A stretch of 64,000 bases of DNA, taken from an uncultured Collinsella sp. Lineage in GTDB: Bacteria; Actinomycetota; Coriobacteriia; Coriobacteriales; Coriobacteriaceae. The position numbers and the translations under genes were made by a program. Positions 41,360 to 49,879 of the stretch are shown piece by piece (position 1 is the first letter of the stretch; every line of letters begins with the position of its first letter). The DNA is taken from positions 1 to 64,000 of the forward strand of contig CAUDAE010000001.1 of the NCBI GenBank assembly GCA_958447445.1. The letters run 5' to 3'. The notes beneath the pieces were generated by a model. The model was not told the DNA's origin. It made no database searches and saw only the letters and a program-made list of their open reading frames with translations.

Positions 41360-42733
41360 ATGGACATAACCATCTCCCTTATCACCACCCTCGTTTTGAC
41401 CCTCATCAACGGCTACTTCTCTATGTCCGAGATGGCGCTCACCACGGCCAAGCGCGCCGTGCTGGAGCACGAGGCCGAGGAAGGCGACAAGCGCGCCGAG
41501 CGTGCCATTAAGCTGGCTGCCGACTCCGACCAGCTGCTCGCCACCATCCAGGTCGCCATCACGCTCGTGGGCTTCGCCTCGTCCGCCGTCGCCTCGACGA
41601 GTCTGTCCGACCCGCTCGCCACGTGGCTCATGAGCTTTGGCATCGCGCCGCTCTCCGCCATCGCGCGCGGCCTGGCGCCGGTCATCATCACCGTCGCGGT
41701 CGCCTTCGTGTCCATCGTGATCGGCGAGCTCGTCCCCAAGCGCATCGGCCTGGCCAACGCCGAAGGCGTGTCCAAGCAGGTCGTGGGGCCGTTGTCGTTT
41801 TTCCAAAAGATCGCCCGTCCGCTCGTGTGGCTGACCGGCGCTTGCTCCGATGGCCTGGCCCGCATCCTGCGCATCAAGAGTGCCGACGACCGTCAGAACG
41901 TCTCGGAAGAAGAGATCAAGTACATGGTCTCGGAGCAGGACGACCTGCTCGACGAGGAAAAGCGCATGATCCACGAGATCTTCGACCTGGGCGACACCGT
42001 TGCCCGCGAGGTCATGGTGCCGCGCGTGGACACCACCATGTGCGAGGACGACGAGACGGTCGCCGACGTGCTGTCCACCATGCGCCAGACCGGCTTTAGC
42101 CGCATCCCCGTCTATCACGAGGATCCCGACAACGTCGCCGGCATTGCGCACATCAAGGACCTGATTCAGCCCGCGCTCGACGGCAAGGGCGACCAGCCCA
42201 TCGCCGGCTTTTTGCGCGACGCCACCTTTGTGCCCGACACCAAGGACATCCTGCCGCTGCTGTCCGAGATGCAGACCTCGCACGACCAGATCGTGGTGGT
42301 CGTGGACGAGTACGGCGGCACGGCCGGCATTATCACCATCGAGGACATCGTCGAGGAGATCGTCGGCGAGATCGAGGACGAGTTCGACCCCGACAACAAG
42401 TATCTCACGCGCCTTTCGCGCCGCGAGTGGCTCGTTGATGGGCGTTTTTCGTGCGATGACGCGATTGAGCTTGGTTGGCCGCTCGAGGAAAGCGATGATT
42501 ATGAGACCATCGCCGGCTGGATTTTGGAGCTTTGCGACTCGGTGCCCGACATCGGAGAGGTGTTTGAGGTCGCGGGGTACAAGTTTAAAGTGCAGTCGAT
42601 GCGTGGCCAGCGCATCTCGCTCATTCGCGTGATCGCTCCGGCCGAAACCGATAAGAAGGATTCCGAGTCTTCGGTAGACGAGCCGACGACGTCGGGTGCG
42701 GGTTCCGCGAATCCGCACGACGGCGACGAGTAG
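41360..42733 (+). CDS. CNNM/CorC-type membrane protein with CBS pair (HlyC/CorC family)
   Basis: 457 residues. An N-terminal DUF21/CNNM membrane domain (about 1-195; LITTLVLTLINGYFSMSEMAL), two CBS domains (about 215-335, with VMVPRVDTTM and VVVDEYGGTAGIITIEDIVEEIVGEI) and a C-terminal CorC_HlyC domain (about 350-435). CNNM proteins export or regulate Mg2+. A Ser/Asp/Glu-rich tail follows. ATG at 41360 is chosen since the DUF21 helix begins there. The next gene begins 24 nt downstream. Confidence 0.92.
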   Translation: MDITISLITTLVLTLINGYFSMSEMALTTAKRAVLEHEAEEGDKRAERAIKLAADSDQLLATIQVAITLVGFASSAVASTSLSDPLATWLMSFGIAPLSAIARGLAPVIITVAVAFVSIVIGELVPKRIGLANAEGVSKQVVGPLSFFQKIARPLVWLTGACSDGLARILRIKSADDRQNVSEEEIKYMVSEQDDLLDEEKRMIHEIFDLGDTVAREVMVPRVDTTMCEDDETVADVLSTMRQTGFSRIPVYHEDPDNVAGIAHIKDLIQPALDGKGDQPIAGFLRDATFVPDTKDILPLLSEMQTSHDQIVVVVDEYGGTAGIITIEDIVEEIVGEIEDEFDPDNKYLTRLSRREWLVDGRFSCDDAIELGWPLEESDDYETIAGWILELCDSVPDIGEVFEVAGYKFKVQSMRGQRISLIRVIAPAETDKKDSESSVDEPTTSGAGSANPHDGDE

Positions 42734-42757
42734 GACAAGGAAGAGTAGGGGAGAGTT

Positions 42758-43591
42758 ATGGCAGGCCTGTTCAACATCCTTAAGGTCACCGTCAGCGAGG
42801 ACAAGATCTGCGCGCACGTGCTGGTGAACCCCGGCATGCCGCTCATGACCTCGGAGGATATCGAGGCTACGGCGCGCGTGTATTACCTGGTGCCGGCGAT
42901 TGCCAAGCACCTGTGCCTGGGTGATTCCGGTCGCGAGTTCCAGGACTGCATGGGCCAGACCGAGCTTTGCCATCTGCTTGAGCATGTGACGGTCGAGCTC
43001 ATGAACGAGACCGGTCTTGCCGGTAGCATCTCGTGCGGCCGCACGCGCGTAAGCGAGCATGACGAGCGCGTCTTTGAGGTTGAGCTTTCGTGCCCCGACG
43101 ACGCGCTGGCCATCGGTGCGATGTCTTCGGCCACCTTTATGATGGACTGGGCCTATCTGCACGCCGACCAGCCTGCCCCCGACGTGGAGGGCACGGTCGC
43201 GGGCCTGCGCAACCTGGTGCTGGGCATGCGCGCCGAGGCCGAGGGCAAGGATCCTCACGAGGCCGTCGCCGCTGCGAACGGCGAAGATACTGCCGAGGAC
43301 GAGGGCGCTGACGAGGGCGATGTGCCGGTCGACGCCGAGCTCGTTGCCGATGCGACCGCCGAGCCCGTTCCCACCGAGCCCCAGGGCGTCCCCAACTTTG
43401 ACGACGAGCCCCAGGTGGCGATTGATACCGAGGGTGCGGTTGCCGAGAACCACGAGGCCTCCGCTGCCGTCTTTGGCGGTGCGGCGACGGTTCCGGCAGG
43501 ACCTGCGCATGAGGGCGGCCTGCCGCTCGTGGACGGCGCCGGCGAGGACCCGGGTGCCACGGTGGCCATGCCGGCTATGCCCCAGGAGTAG
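42758..43591 (+). CDS. protein with a cyanophycin-synthetase-like N-terminal domain and acidic tail
   Basis: 277 residues. Residues 1 to about 150 are folded: LCHLLEHVTVELMNETGL (about 72-89) resembles the LxHxxEHVALEL helix of the N-terminal domain of cyanophycin synthetases, but no ligase domain follows. The rest, about 125 residues, is a low-complexity Ala/Glu/Asp/Pro tail. Function unknown. GGGGAGAG precedes ATG 42758. It is co-directional with, and 24 nt after, the CNNM/CorC gene. Confidence 0.7.
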   Translation: MAGLFNILKVTVSEDKICAHVLVNPGMPLMTSEDIEATARVYYLVPAIAKHLCLGDSGREFQDCMGQTELCHLLEHVTVELMNETGLAGSISCGRTRVSEHDERVFEVELSCPDDALAIGAMSSATFMMDWAYLHADQPAPDVEGTVAGLRNLVLGMRAEAEGKDPHEAVAAANGEDTAEDEGADEGDVPVDAELVADATAEPVPTEPQGVPNFDDEPQVAIDTEGAVAENHEASAAVFGGAATVPAGPAHEGGLPLVDGAGEDPGATVAMPAMPQE

Positions 43592-43670
43592 GCCTACGCG
43601 TTTATCACCATCACGTACCTGCGCCTTTGCCGTACGCAGATGAGCGGAGCGGCAAGTGATGCGCTGCGGG

Positions 43671-43676
43671 TATAAT
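43671..43676 (+). promoter_or_regulatory. -10 box of the YtxH/PRC operon
   Basis: Perfect TATAAT after CTGCGGG, 52 bp before the YtxH start; no good -35 element is seen. Confidence 0.4.
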
Positions 43677-43727
43677 GGACAGCATTCAAACGGTGGGCAC
43701 CGACGTGCCCGCAGGAGAGGAATGATC

Positions 43728-44117
43728 ATGGGTAAGACTTTCAGCTTTGTCTCCGGCGCACTTTTTGGTGCCGCTGCCGGCGCTATTGTCGGCGTTGCTC
43801 TGGCCCCGCGCTCGGGCGCCGAGACCCGCGCCATGGCTGCCGATATCGCCAACGACGCCTGGGACAATATGCGCGACACCTACGAGCACAGCGCCGAGGA
43901 GGCCCGTGCTGCGGTGAATGACTTTGGCCCGATGGTCGACGCCAAGACCGACGACCTACGCGCCAAGGTCGACCTTGCCCGCGAGCGCATGGACCAGCTG
44001 CGCGAGCAGCTCAACGACGCCATTTCGGGCGGCAACGTGACGCCTGCCGCCGACGTCGTGGTCGAGAACGCCGTCGAGGCTGATACCGAGGCTGCGGAGC
44101 CCTCGACCGAGGCATAA
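43728..44117 (+). CDS. YtxH domain protein
   Basis: 129 residues. A glycine/alanine-rich N-terminal helix (FVSGALFGAAAGAIVGVALAPRSG) followed by a long amphipathic, coiled-coil-prone helix (about 35-110) and an acidic tail: the YtxH-type layout of small membrane-attached, often stress-induced proteins. ATG at 43728 is 7 nt after AGGAGAGG; 43722 is too close. The stop overlaps the PRC-barrel gene start (TAATG). Confidence 0.85.
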   Translation: MGKTFSFVSGALFGAAAGAIVGVALAPRSGAETRAMAADIANDAWDNMRDTYEHSAEEARAAVNDFGPMVDAKTDDLRAKVDLARERMDQLREQLNDAISGGNVTPAADVVVENAVEADTEAAEPSTEA

Positions 44118-44872
44118 TGCGCGCCGGGGATTTTGTCGGCGCCAAGATCTATCGCAAGCCTACCGAGGACAAGCGCACCAAAAAGGACGGCACGCCGCGC
44201 AGCCCTAAAAAGCTCGGAAAGATTCACTTTCCGGTCTTTACCCCGGGCGGTACGCGCGTGGTCGGCTTTATGGTCCGCCAGTCCGATATCGCGGGCATGA
44301 TCGAGCGTCCCGACCGATTCGTAGCGCTCGACGCCATTGGTGTCTACGAGGGCGCCATTGCGGTCGATGACGTCAAGGACACGTACGATGCCGCCGCCGC
44401 CAAGCGCCTCGACATCAACCTGGACGATTGCATCATCTGGGTCGGTATGGACGTGCGCACGGAATCGGGCGACGTCGTGGGCTATTGCTCGGATGTTGAG
44501 TTCAAGCCACGCTCGGGCATCGTGCAGGCATTCTATGTGACCGCCGGTGCTGCTTCGAGTGTTTTGGTCGGTGACACGCAGGTGCCGCCGACGATGCTGC
44601 GCGGCTACGAGAACGGCGCGATGGTCGTCTCGGACGAGGTCAAGTCGCTCGGGTATTCGGGCGGTGCGGCTGCCAAGGCCGCCGAGGCCAGCGTCGTGGT
44701 GGGCGACAAGGTCAAAAAGGGCGCCAAGGTGCTCGACGACAAGGGATCGGTTGCCGTGGACAAGGGCAGTCGCGCACTGGGCAAGCAGCTCGGCAAGACG
44801 CGCGGCATGTTCAAGGCCTTTAAGGACGAATACCAAAAGGCGAGCGGAGGCTCGTCAAAAGCTACAAAATAG
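44117..44872 (+). CDS. PRC-barrel domain protein
   Basis: 251 residues. Two PRC-barrel-like segments are visible: residues about 5-95 (KLGKIHFPVFTPGGTRVVGF) and 95-175 (VGMDVRTESGDVVGYCSDVEF). A Lys/Ala/Gly-rich C-terminus (about 190-251) follows. PRC barrels occur in RimM and in envelope or stress proteins; no specific role can be set. Overlaps ytxH by 1 nt, so co-translated. A terminator follows. Confidence 0.8.
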   Translation: MRAGDFVGAKIYRKPTEDKRTKKDGTPRSPKKLGKIHFPVFTPGGTRVVGFMVRQSDIAGMIERPDRFVALDAIGVYEGAIAVDDVKDTYDAAAAKRLDINLDDCIIWVGMDVRTESGDVVGYCSDVEFKPRSGIVQAFYVTAGAASSVLVGDTQVPPTMLRGYENGAMVVSDEVKSLGYSGGAAAKAAEASVVVGDKVKKGAKVLDDKGSVAVDKGSRALGKQLGKTRGMFKAFKDEYQKASGGSSKATK

Positions 44873-44893
44873 CGACGTACCAAATGATGGGAG

Positions 44894-44930
44894 GCAAGCC
44901 GGAGACCTGTTGCTCCGGCTTGCTGTGTTT
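44894..44930 (+). terminator. terminator of the YtxH/PRC operon
   Basis: GCAAGCCGGAG and CTCCGGCTTGC (11-bp stem) followed by TGTGTTT. Confidence 0.7.
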
Positions 44931-44944
44931 ATGGGGGAGGGCAC

Positions 44945-46351
44945 ATGCGCCAAAACGGATCCAACTTAAACGGGCGTTCGGGTGCGCGTCCGACGGCGCG
45001 CCGCGACCTGGGGCAGCTGCCCAGCGGTCAGCGCAAGCGTCACCGTAAGCCCGGCGCGATGTACCTCAACCATAGCCGCGGCTTTAGCGACCGCAGCGCT
45101 CGCATCGGCAACAGCCGCACACCCCGTCGTTCGTCTCGCCTGCCCTACGCGCTCATCGCCGTGGGTTGCGCGCTCGTGCTGTTTATCGCTGCCGTCGTGG
45201 GCTACGTCAACCGCAGCGTGGACGTGGAGCTCAACGGCCAGAAGACCGCGGTGCGCGTGGGCTCTACGCTGCAGAATCTCATCGACGAACAGGATTTGAC
45301 TGGCACCTACGACGCAGGCGACCTGCTGGCCGTCGATGACAGCGTGCTCAAGCGCCATGGGGGCGAAAAGCTGTCGGTGAAGGTCGACGGCAAGCGCGTG
45401 AAGCAGGGCAAATGGGATAGCCGCGAACTCGAGGGCGGCGAGAAGGTGACGGTCAAGGATGGCCGTAACACCTACGAGAAGCACGAGGTCCAGGCTACGG
45501 TTATCGAGCCCAAGCTCAAGGTCGAGGGCACGGGCGCTATCGAGTATGTGCAGACGTGGGGTGTCCAGGGCCGCTCCGAGGTGTGGGTTGGTGAGCAGTC
45601 GGGCAAGACGCAAGACCGCGGCGAGGTTGTGCCCGCCACCGATTGCGTCGTTGCGTGCGCCAGCGTGGCGCCCAAGGGCAACAAAAAGTACGTGGCGCTG
45701 ACGTTTGACGAGGGTCCGAGCGGCGCCACCAAACAGATCTTGCAGGTGCTCAAGGAAAAGGGCGTCACCGCGACGTTCTTCCTTTCGGGCGATGCGGTCG
45801 AGGCCTCGCCTGCCACGGCCAAGGCGATTGCCGATGCCGGGTGCGAGATCGGATCCAACAGCTACAGCGACGATTCGCTCAAGGGTCAGGACCGTGAGGC
45901 GATACGCGAACAGATCACGAAAGGCACCGATGCGATTAAGTCGGCGACCGGCGTGAAGACGATGCTGCTGCGTGCTCCCTACGCTGCCTTTGACGAGCAA
46001 AACTGGATTGATTCGATGGACCTGGTCTCCGCCGTGGTCTCGTGGAATATTGACTCGGGCGACTGGCTGCTCAACGGTGCCGACGAGCAGGTCTCGACGG
46101 TGCTCGATTCGGTGACGCCGGGCAATATCGTGCTGCTCACCGACAGAGACGAATGCGCCGAGCAGACGCTCGAGGCGCTGCCGCAGATTATCGACGGCCT
46201 CATTGCCGACGGCTACAAGATCGTGACGCTCAGCGACCTGGTCAAGACGGACACGTCGCTGAGCAAAAAGCTCACCTCGCTGACGAAGGTCACCATGCCC
46301 AAGGATGCCGTGTTCCCCCAACTTGCCGAGGACGACGACACCACAGAGTAG
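44945..46351 (+). CDS. NodB-like polysaccharide deacetylase homologue lacking metal ligands
   Basis: 468 residues. A basic cytoplasmic N-terminus, one membrane helix (about 73-95), a G5/DUF348-like region with a Lys-rich stretch, then a NodB homology domain (about 250-440). Motif 1 is TFDEGP (usual TFDDGP). Motif 2, normally H(S/T)xxxH supplying two zinc ligands, reads SNSYSDDSL. Motif 3 keeps RAPY, motif 4 DSGDW is kept, and the last LxH motif reads VLLTD. Both zinc histidines are thus absent, so deacetylase activity is unlikely, and it may be a cell-wall binding or regulatory relative. ATG at 44945 follows GGGGGAGG. A half copy of repeat D starts at the stop codon. Confidence 0.83.
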   Translation: MRQNGSNLNGRSGARPTARRDLGQLPSGQRKRHRKPGAMYLNHSRGFSDRSARIGNSRTPRRSSRLPYALIAVGCALVLFIAAVVGYVNRSVDVELNGQKTAVRVGSTLQNLIDEQDLTGTYDAGDLLAVDDSVLKRHGGEKLSVKVDGKRVKQGKWDSRELEGGEKVTVKDGRNTYEKHEVQATVIEPKLKVEGTGAIEYVQTWGVQGRSEVWVGEQSGKTQDRGEVVPATDCVVACASVAPKGNKKYVALTFDEGPSGATKQILQVLKEKGVTATFFLSGDAVEASPATAKAIADAGCEIGSNSYSDDSLKGQDREAIREQITKGTDAIKSATGVKTMLLRAPYAAFDEQNWIDSMDLVSAVVSWNIDSGDWLLNGADEQVSTVLDSVTPGNIVLLTDRDECAEQTLEALPQIIDGLIADGYKIVTLSDLVKTDTSLSKKLTSLTKVTMPKDAVFPQLAEDDDTTE

Positions 46352-46390
46352 TCATTGGGTGGTCGTTTAAGAACGTCCCCAATGGCTATG
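46351..46390. repeat. partial family D repeat
   Basis: TAGTCATTGGGTGGTCGTTTAAGAACGTCCCCAATGG-type sequence, one end of the repeat seen at 33.2 and 37.8 kb; begins at the preceding stop codon. Confidence 0.55.
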
Positions 46391-46465
46391 TCACGGATGC
46401 GTCAGCGTTTGGTATGCCTGCAATGTGCAGCGCATAAATTCGATGCCGCAGGGCGATGCTGATGC

Positions 46466-46663
46466 TATAGTTACTGCGGTTAATGAGGGTCAAGAGAAAG
46501 GTTACAGGTGAAATCCAAACCTCGACCATACAGTCGATGACCCCATGCAGGTGCTTTTTGCGCATGCACGGGGTGTAAGCGTCGAGCGGCGTGCCGCCCG
46601 CGCATGCGTATACATATCCAGAAGCCCCCGGACGCCGCACGCGCGGCCGCGTTCGGAGGAATA
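46466..46663 (+). promoter_or_regulatory. structured leader region upstream of the magnesium-transport operon
   Basis: A TATAGT -10-like box (46466-46471) is followed by about 200 nt. Stems are possible between CTCGAC and GTCGAG (about 46518 and 46582) and between ACCCC-ATGCA and TGCA-CGGGGT. It does not match the M-box consensus. Mg-responsive control is inferred only from context. Confidence 0.35.
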
Positions 46664-46696
46664 ATGATGGGGAGCACCATTGAATTATCTGAGTGA
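46664..46696 (+). CDS. possible 10-codon leader peptide overlapping the mgtE-like start
   Basis: MMGSTIELSE after GGAGGA (46655-46660; second ATG at 46667 is best spaced). It overlaps the TTG start of the mgtE-like gene at 46680 in another frame and ends 1 nt before an in-frame ATG of that gene at 46698. It may couple or attenuate translation. Confidence 0.3.
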   Translation: MMGSTIELSE

Positions 46697-48524
46697 GATG
46701 CTCAAATTGCCGGTCTTGGACGTCGACGGCGAAAAGCTCGGCGTGGTCAACGATTTTGGTATTGCTACCGGCGAAGTTTTTCCGCACGTGACGTCGCTCG
46801 CGTTCCGCGGACCCGGCAAGACGCCGTTTATGATCAGCTGGCGCAAATGGGTCGACCGTATCGACGAGACGGGCGTACACCTTAAGACGTCGGCTACCGA
46901 AATTCGCTTTTCGTACCTGCAACCGACCGAACTCTTGCTTGCCTGTGACGTGCTCAACAAGCAGATTGTCGACACGCAGGGCATGAAGGTCGTGCGCGTC
47001 AACGACATCAAGTTTTCCATGTCGGGCGAAAACCAGCTGCGCCTGCTGGGCGCCGAGGTCGGTGCTCGCGGTCTGCTACGCGCCATCAGCCCCGCGCTCG
47101 AGCATATCGTCGAAGGCTTTATGAAGCACCTGGGCAAGCCGCTCAGTGAGGACATCATCGCTTGGTCCTACATGGACCTGCTCGACCGCTCGACCAAGAA
47201 CATCCAGCTCTCGGTGTCGCACAAGACGCTTGGTGAGCTGCACCCTGCCGACATCGCCGACATCATCGAGCAGCTCGACCCGCGCCTACGTGCGCAGGTG
47301 TTTGCGCAGCTCGATACTGCCCAGGCCGCCGAGGCCATCTCGGAGTTCGATGACGACGAGCTTATGACCGAGATGCTCGAGGGCCTGTCCGACACGGACG
47401 CATCGTCGATGCTGGCCATGATGGACCCGGACGATGCAGCTGACCTGATCGACGAGCTCGATTACGAGAAGGCCGAGAAGCTCCTGCGCCTGATGGGCGT
47501 CAAGGAGGAGAAGGCGATTCGTAACCTGCTGGGGTATGAGGACAACACCGCCGGCCGCATCATGACCTCGGAGTTTGTCTCCCTGCCCGCCACGGCAACG
47601 GTCGGCGATGCCATCGAGGCGATTCGCGAGCTCGACGAGGACTTCGAGAGCGTCTACTACGTCTATACCGAGGATCCGAGCGGCATGCTGACCGGCGTGC
47701 TCTCGCTGCGCACGCTGATCGTAGCCGACCGCGACGCCACGCTGGGCCAGCTGGCCTATCGCGACCTGGTCTATGTGTCGCCCGACGAGGACCAGGAAGA
47801 CGTGACGGACGAGATGACCAAGTACGACCTGGTTGCCATCCCTGTCTGCGACGAGAACCGTCATATCCTGGGCATCGTGACCTTCGACGACGCCATGGAC
47901 GTTATCGCCGAGGAGCATCAGGAGGACCTGCAGATCGCCGGTGTCGGCTCGGGCGATAGCGCGTCGGACGACTCGACGAACGTGCTCAGCTGGTTCGTGC
48001 ATCGCCAGTACTGGGTTGTCGTGTGGGGCATTGCCTCGTGCATCATGGCAACGGTGCTGGGGACGGCGCTCGGCTCCGCCCATCTGGTGGTGTTCCCCAT
48101 GTGCGCCATGCCGCTCGTGCTGCTTGCTGCCTCGCGCATGGTGTCGTTCGTCAAGAACTACTTCTTGGAGTATGACGGTCACGACGACGAACCCAAGCCA
48201 TATCTGGGGTTCTTCTTCCAGAGCACGGGCATGGGCCTGATTCTGTCACTCGTGACCTATCTGTGCGCCCAGCTGGTGCGCACCGCCGCGTTTCCCGATG
48301 CGCCCATGTTTGAGGAGCAGCTCTTTACCGGCTGCTTTAATATCGCTGCCATCATTTGCCTGGTTGGCAACATGAGCGCCGTGATTTACCTGATGGTGCT
48401 GTTCTGGCGTGACGAGCATGACCTCAACACGTCGGGCACCGCCATGAACGTTATTGCCGTCATGATCTCGTGCATAGCGTACTGCGCCGCTGCGGTGCTG
48501 CTCACCATGTCGGTCATGGGTTAG
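46680..48524 (+). CDS. PRC - MgtE_N - CBS membrane protein (MgtE-like)
   Basis: 614 residues. PRC-barrel domain first (LSEMLKLPVLDVDGEKLG), then an MgtE intracellular domain (about 171-290: HPADIADIIEQLDPRLRAQV, DDAADLIDELDYEKAEKLL) and a CBS pair (about 291-425), the Mg2+-sensing part of MgtE channels. The C-terminal membrane part (about 438-614, about five helices) lacks the Gly-Gly-Asn-x-Gly-x-Gln stretch of true MgtE pores, so it may be a divergent transporter or a sensor. TTG at 46680 is chosen because GGGGAG is spaced 5 nt and the PRC helix starts there; ATG at 46698 is an alternative. The NRAMP gene follows after 8 nt. Confidence 0.83.
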   Translation: MNYLSEMLKLPVLDVDGEKLGVVNDFGIATGEVFPHVTSLAFRGPGKTPFMISWRKWVDRIDETGVHLKTSATEIRFSYLQPTELLLACDVLNKQIVDTQGMKVVRVNDIKFSMSGENQLRLLGAEVGARGLLRAISPALEHIVEGFMKHLGKPLSEDIIAWSYMDLLDRSTKNIQLSVSHKTLGELHPADIADIIEQLDPRLRAQVFAQLDTAQAAEAISEFDDDELMTEMLEGLSDTDASSMLAMMDPDDAADLIDELDYEKAEKLLRLMGVKEEKAIRNLLGYEDNTAGRIMTSEFVSLPATATVGDAIEAIRELDEDFESVYYVYTEDPSGMLTGVLSLRTLIVADRDATLGQLAYRDLVYVSPDEDQEDVTDEMTKYDLVAIPVCDENRHILGIVTFDDAMDVIAEEHQEDLQIAGVGSGDSASDDSTNVLSWFVHRQYWVVVWGIASCIMATVLGTALGSAHLVVFPMCAMPLVLLAASRMVSFVKNYFLEYDGHDDEPKPYLGFFFQSTGMGLILSLVTYLCAQLVRTAAFPDAPMFEEQLFTGCFNIAAIICLVGNMSAVIYLMVLFWRDEHDLNTSGTAMNVIAVMISCIAYCAAAVLLTMSVMG

Positions 48525-48532
48525 GTGGTCGC

Positions 48533-49795
48533 GTGCAAAATACCAAGCAAAAGTCGGGCACCAAGCAAAAGTTGACCATCGCGGCCATCTTTGGCGCTAT
48601 GGGTCCCGGTCTGCTGGCGGCGCTTTCGGGCAATGACGCCGGCGGCATTGCAACGTATTCCAGCGCGGGCGCCAGCTATGGCTACAAGATGCTCTGGATG
48701 CTTCCCGTCATGACTGTGCTGCTCATCGTGACGCAGGAGACCGCGGCGCGCTGCGGCTGCGTCACGGGCAAGGGCCTGGCATCGCTCATTCGCGAACGCT
48801 TTGGCGTGCGCAAGAGTGTACTTGCTATGGCGGCGCTGTTGATCGCCAACACGGCTGTGACCATTTCGGAGTTTGCGGGCATCGCCAGCGGCCTTGCTCT
48901 CTTTGGCGTGCCGGCGAGCATCTCGGTGCCGTTGGTAGCGCTGCTGGTGTGGATGCTTACCATGTCGGGTAGTTTCCAGCGCATCGAGAAGATTCTGCTG
49001 CTGGTGAGCTGCGTGTTCGTGACCTATATTGTCGCCGCGTTTATGGCTGGCCCCAACTGGGGTGAGGTCGCGGTCGACCTGGTCGTGCCTAACATTCAAA
49101 ATGACCCCAGCTACGTGTCGCTCGTGGTCGCAACGATCGGTACCACCATCGCGCCGTGGATGATTTTCTTGGCGCAGAACAACGTGGTCGATAAGAACGC
49201 GGGCGAGGACGATATCGTGCTGCAGCGCATCGATACTGTGAGCGGCTCGCTTGCCGCCGATATCATTGCCGGCTTTATTATCATCACGACCGGTACGGTG
49301 TTGTTCCCGGCGGGCATTCAGATTAGCGATGCCGCCGATGCCGCCCGCGCACTGGAGCCCATCGCGGGCCAGTGGTCCACGGTACTGTTTGCTTCGGGCC
49401 TGGTCGCGGCGAGCTTCTTGGCCGCCTGCGTGCTGCCGGGCGTTACGTCGAGCGCTATCTGCGAGGCATTTGGCTGGGAGCGCGGTGCCGACCGCAGCTG
49501 GGACGAGGCCCCGGTTTACCGCGGCATCATTACGGCCATCATCGGTATCTCTGCCGTGCTGGTGCTTATGCCCGGCGTCGATCTGTTCCAGATTATGATG
49601 ACCTCGCAGGTCATCAATGGCGTGCTACTGCCCGTGGTTCTGGTGTTTCAGGTGGTTATCGCCGCCGACCGTCACATCATGGGTGCCAACCGCAATGGCC
49701 GCGTGTGGAACGTGCTCACTTGGGCGACTATCGCCGTGATTACGGTGCTGACAGTCGTCATGTTTGTGCTGCAAGCGATGGGCTACAGCGCTTAA
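48533..49795 (+). CDS. NRAMP-family divalent metal transporter, probable Mg2+ type (NRMT)
   Basis: 420 residues, about 11 membrane helices. The first-helix metal motif, normally DPGN, reads SGNDAGG (32-38). The sixth-helix motif, normally with Met (A-x-x-M-P-H), reads TTIAPWM near 203, with the soft-ligand Met replaced by Ala. Loss of that Met is the change known from NRAMP-related magnesium transporters, one of which was characterised from Eggerthella lenta. The position directly behind an MgtE-like regulator supports Mg2+ as substrate. GTG at 48533 follows AGGTGG by 5-6 nt. A terminator follows. Confidence 0.85.
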   Translation: MQNTKQKSGTKQKLTIAAIFGAMGPGLLAALSGNDAGGIATYSSAGASYGYKMLWMLPVMTVLLIVTQETAARCGCVTGKGLASLIRERFGVRKSVLAMAALLIANTAVTISEFAGIASGLALFGVPASISVPLVALLVWMLTMSGSFQRIEKILLLVSCVFVTYIVAAFMAGPNWGEVAVDLVVPNIQNDPSYVSLVVATIGTTIAPWMIFLAQNNVVDKNAGEDDIVLQRIDTVSGSLAADIIAGFIIITTGTVLFPAGIQISDAADAARALEPIAGQWSTVLFASGLVAASFLAACVLPGVTSSAICEAFGWERGADRSWDEAPVYRGIITAIIGISAVLVLMPGVDLFQIMMTSQVINGVLLPVVLVFQVVIAADRHIMGANRNGRVWNVLTWATIAVITVLTVVMFVLQAMGYSA

Positions 49796-49813
49796 CGCCC
49801 ACTTTTGCTTCCG

Positions 49814-49848
49814 AACAGGCCGCAGCGATGGGCTGCGGCCTGTTTTTT
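49814..49848 (+). terminator. terminator of the magnesium-transport operon
   Basis: ACAGGCCGCAGC and GCTGCGGCCTGT (12-bp stem) followed by TTTTTTG. Confidence 0.9.
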
Positions 49849-49879
49849 GTCTGCTATAGGGTGTTAGTTATATAGCAAT

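Noticed and set aside
46466..46663. M-box magnesium riboswitch
   Set aside because: The expected conserved blocks of the M-box could not be found; only generic stems are present, so it is left as an unclassified leader.
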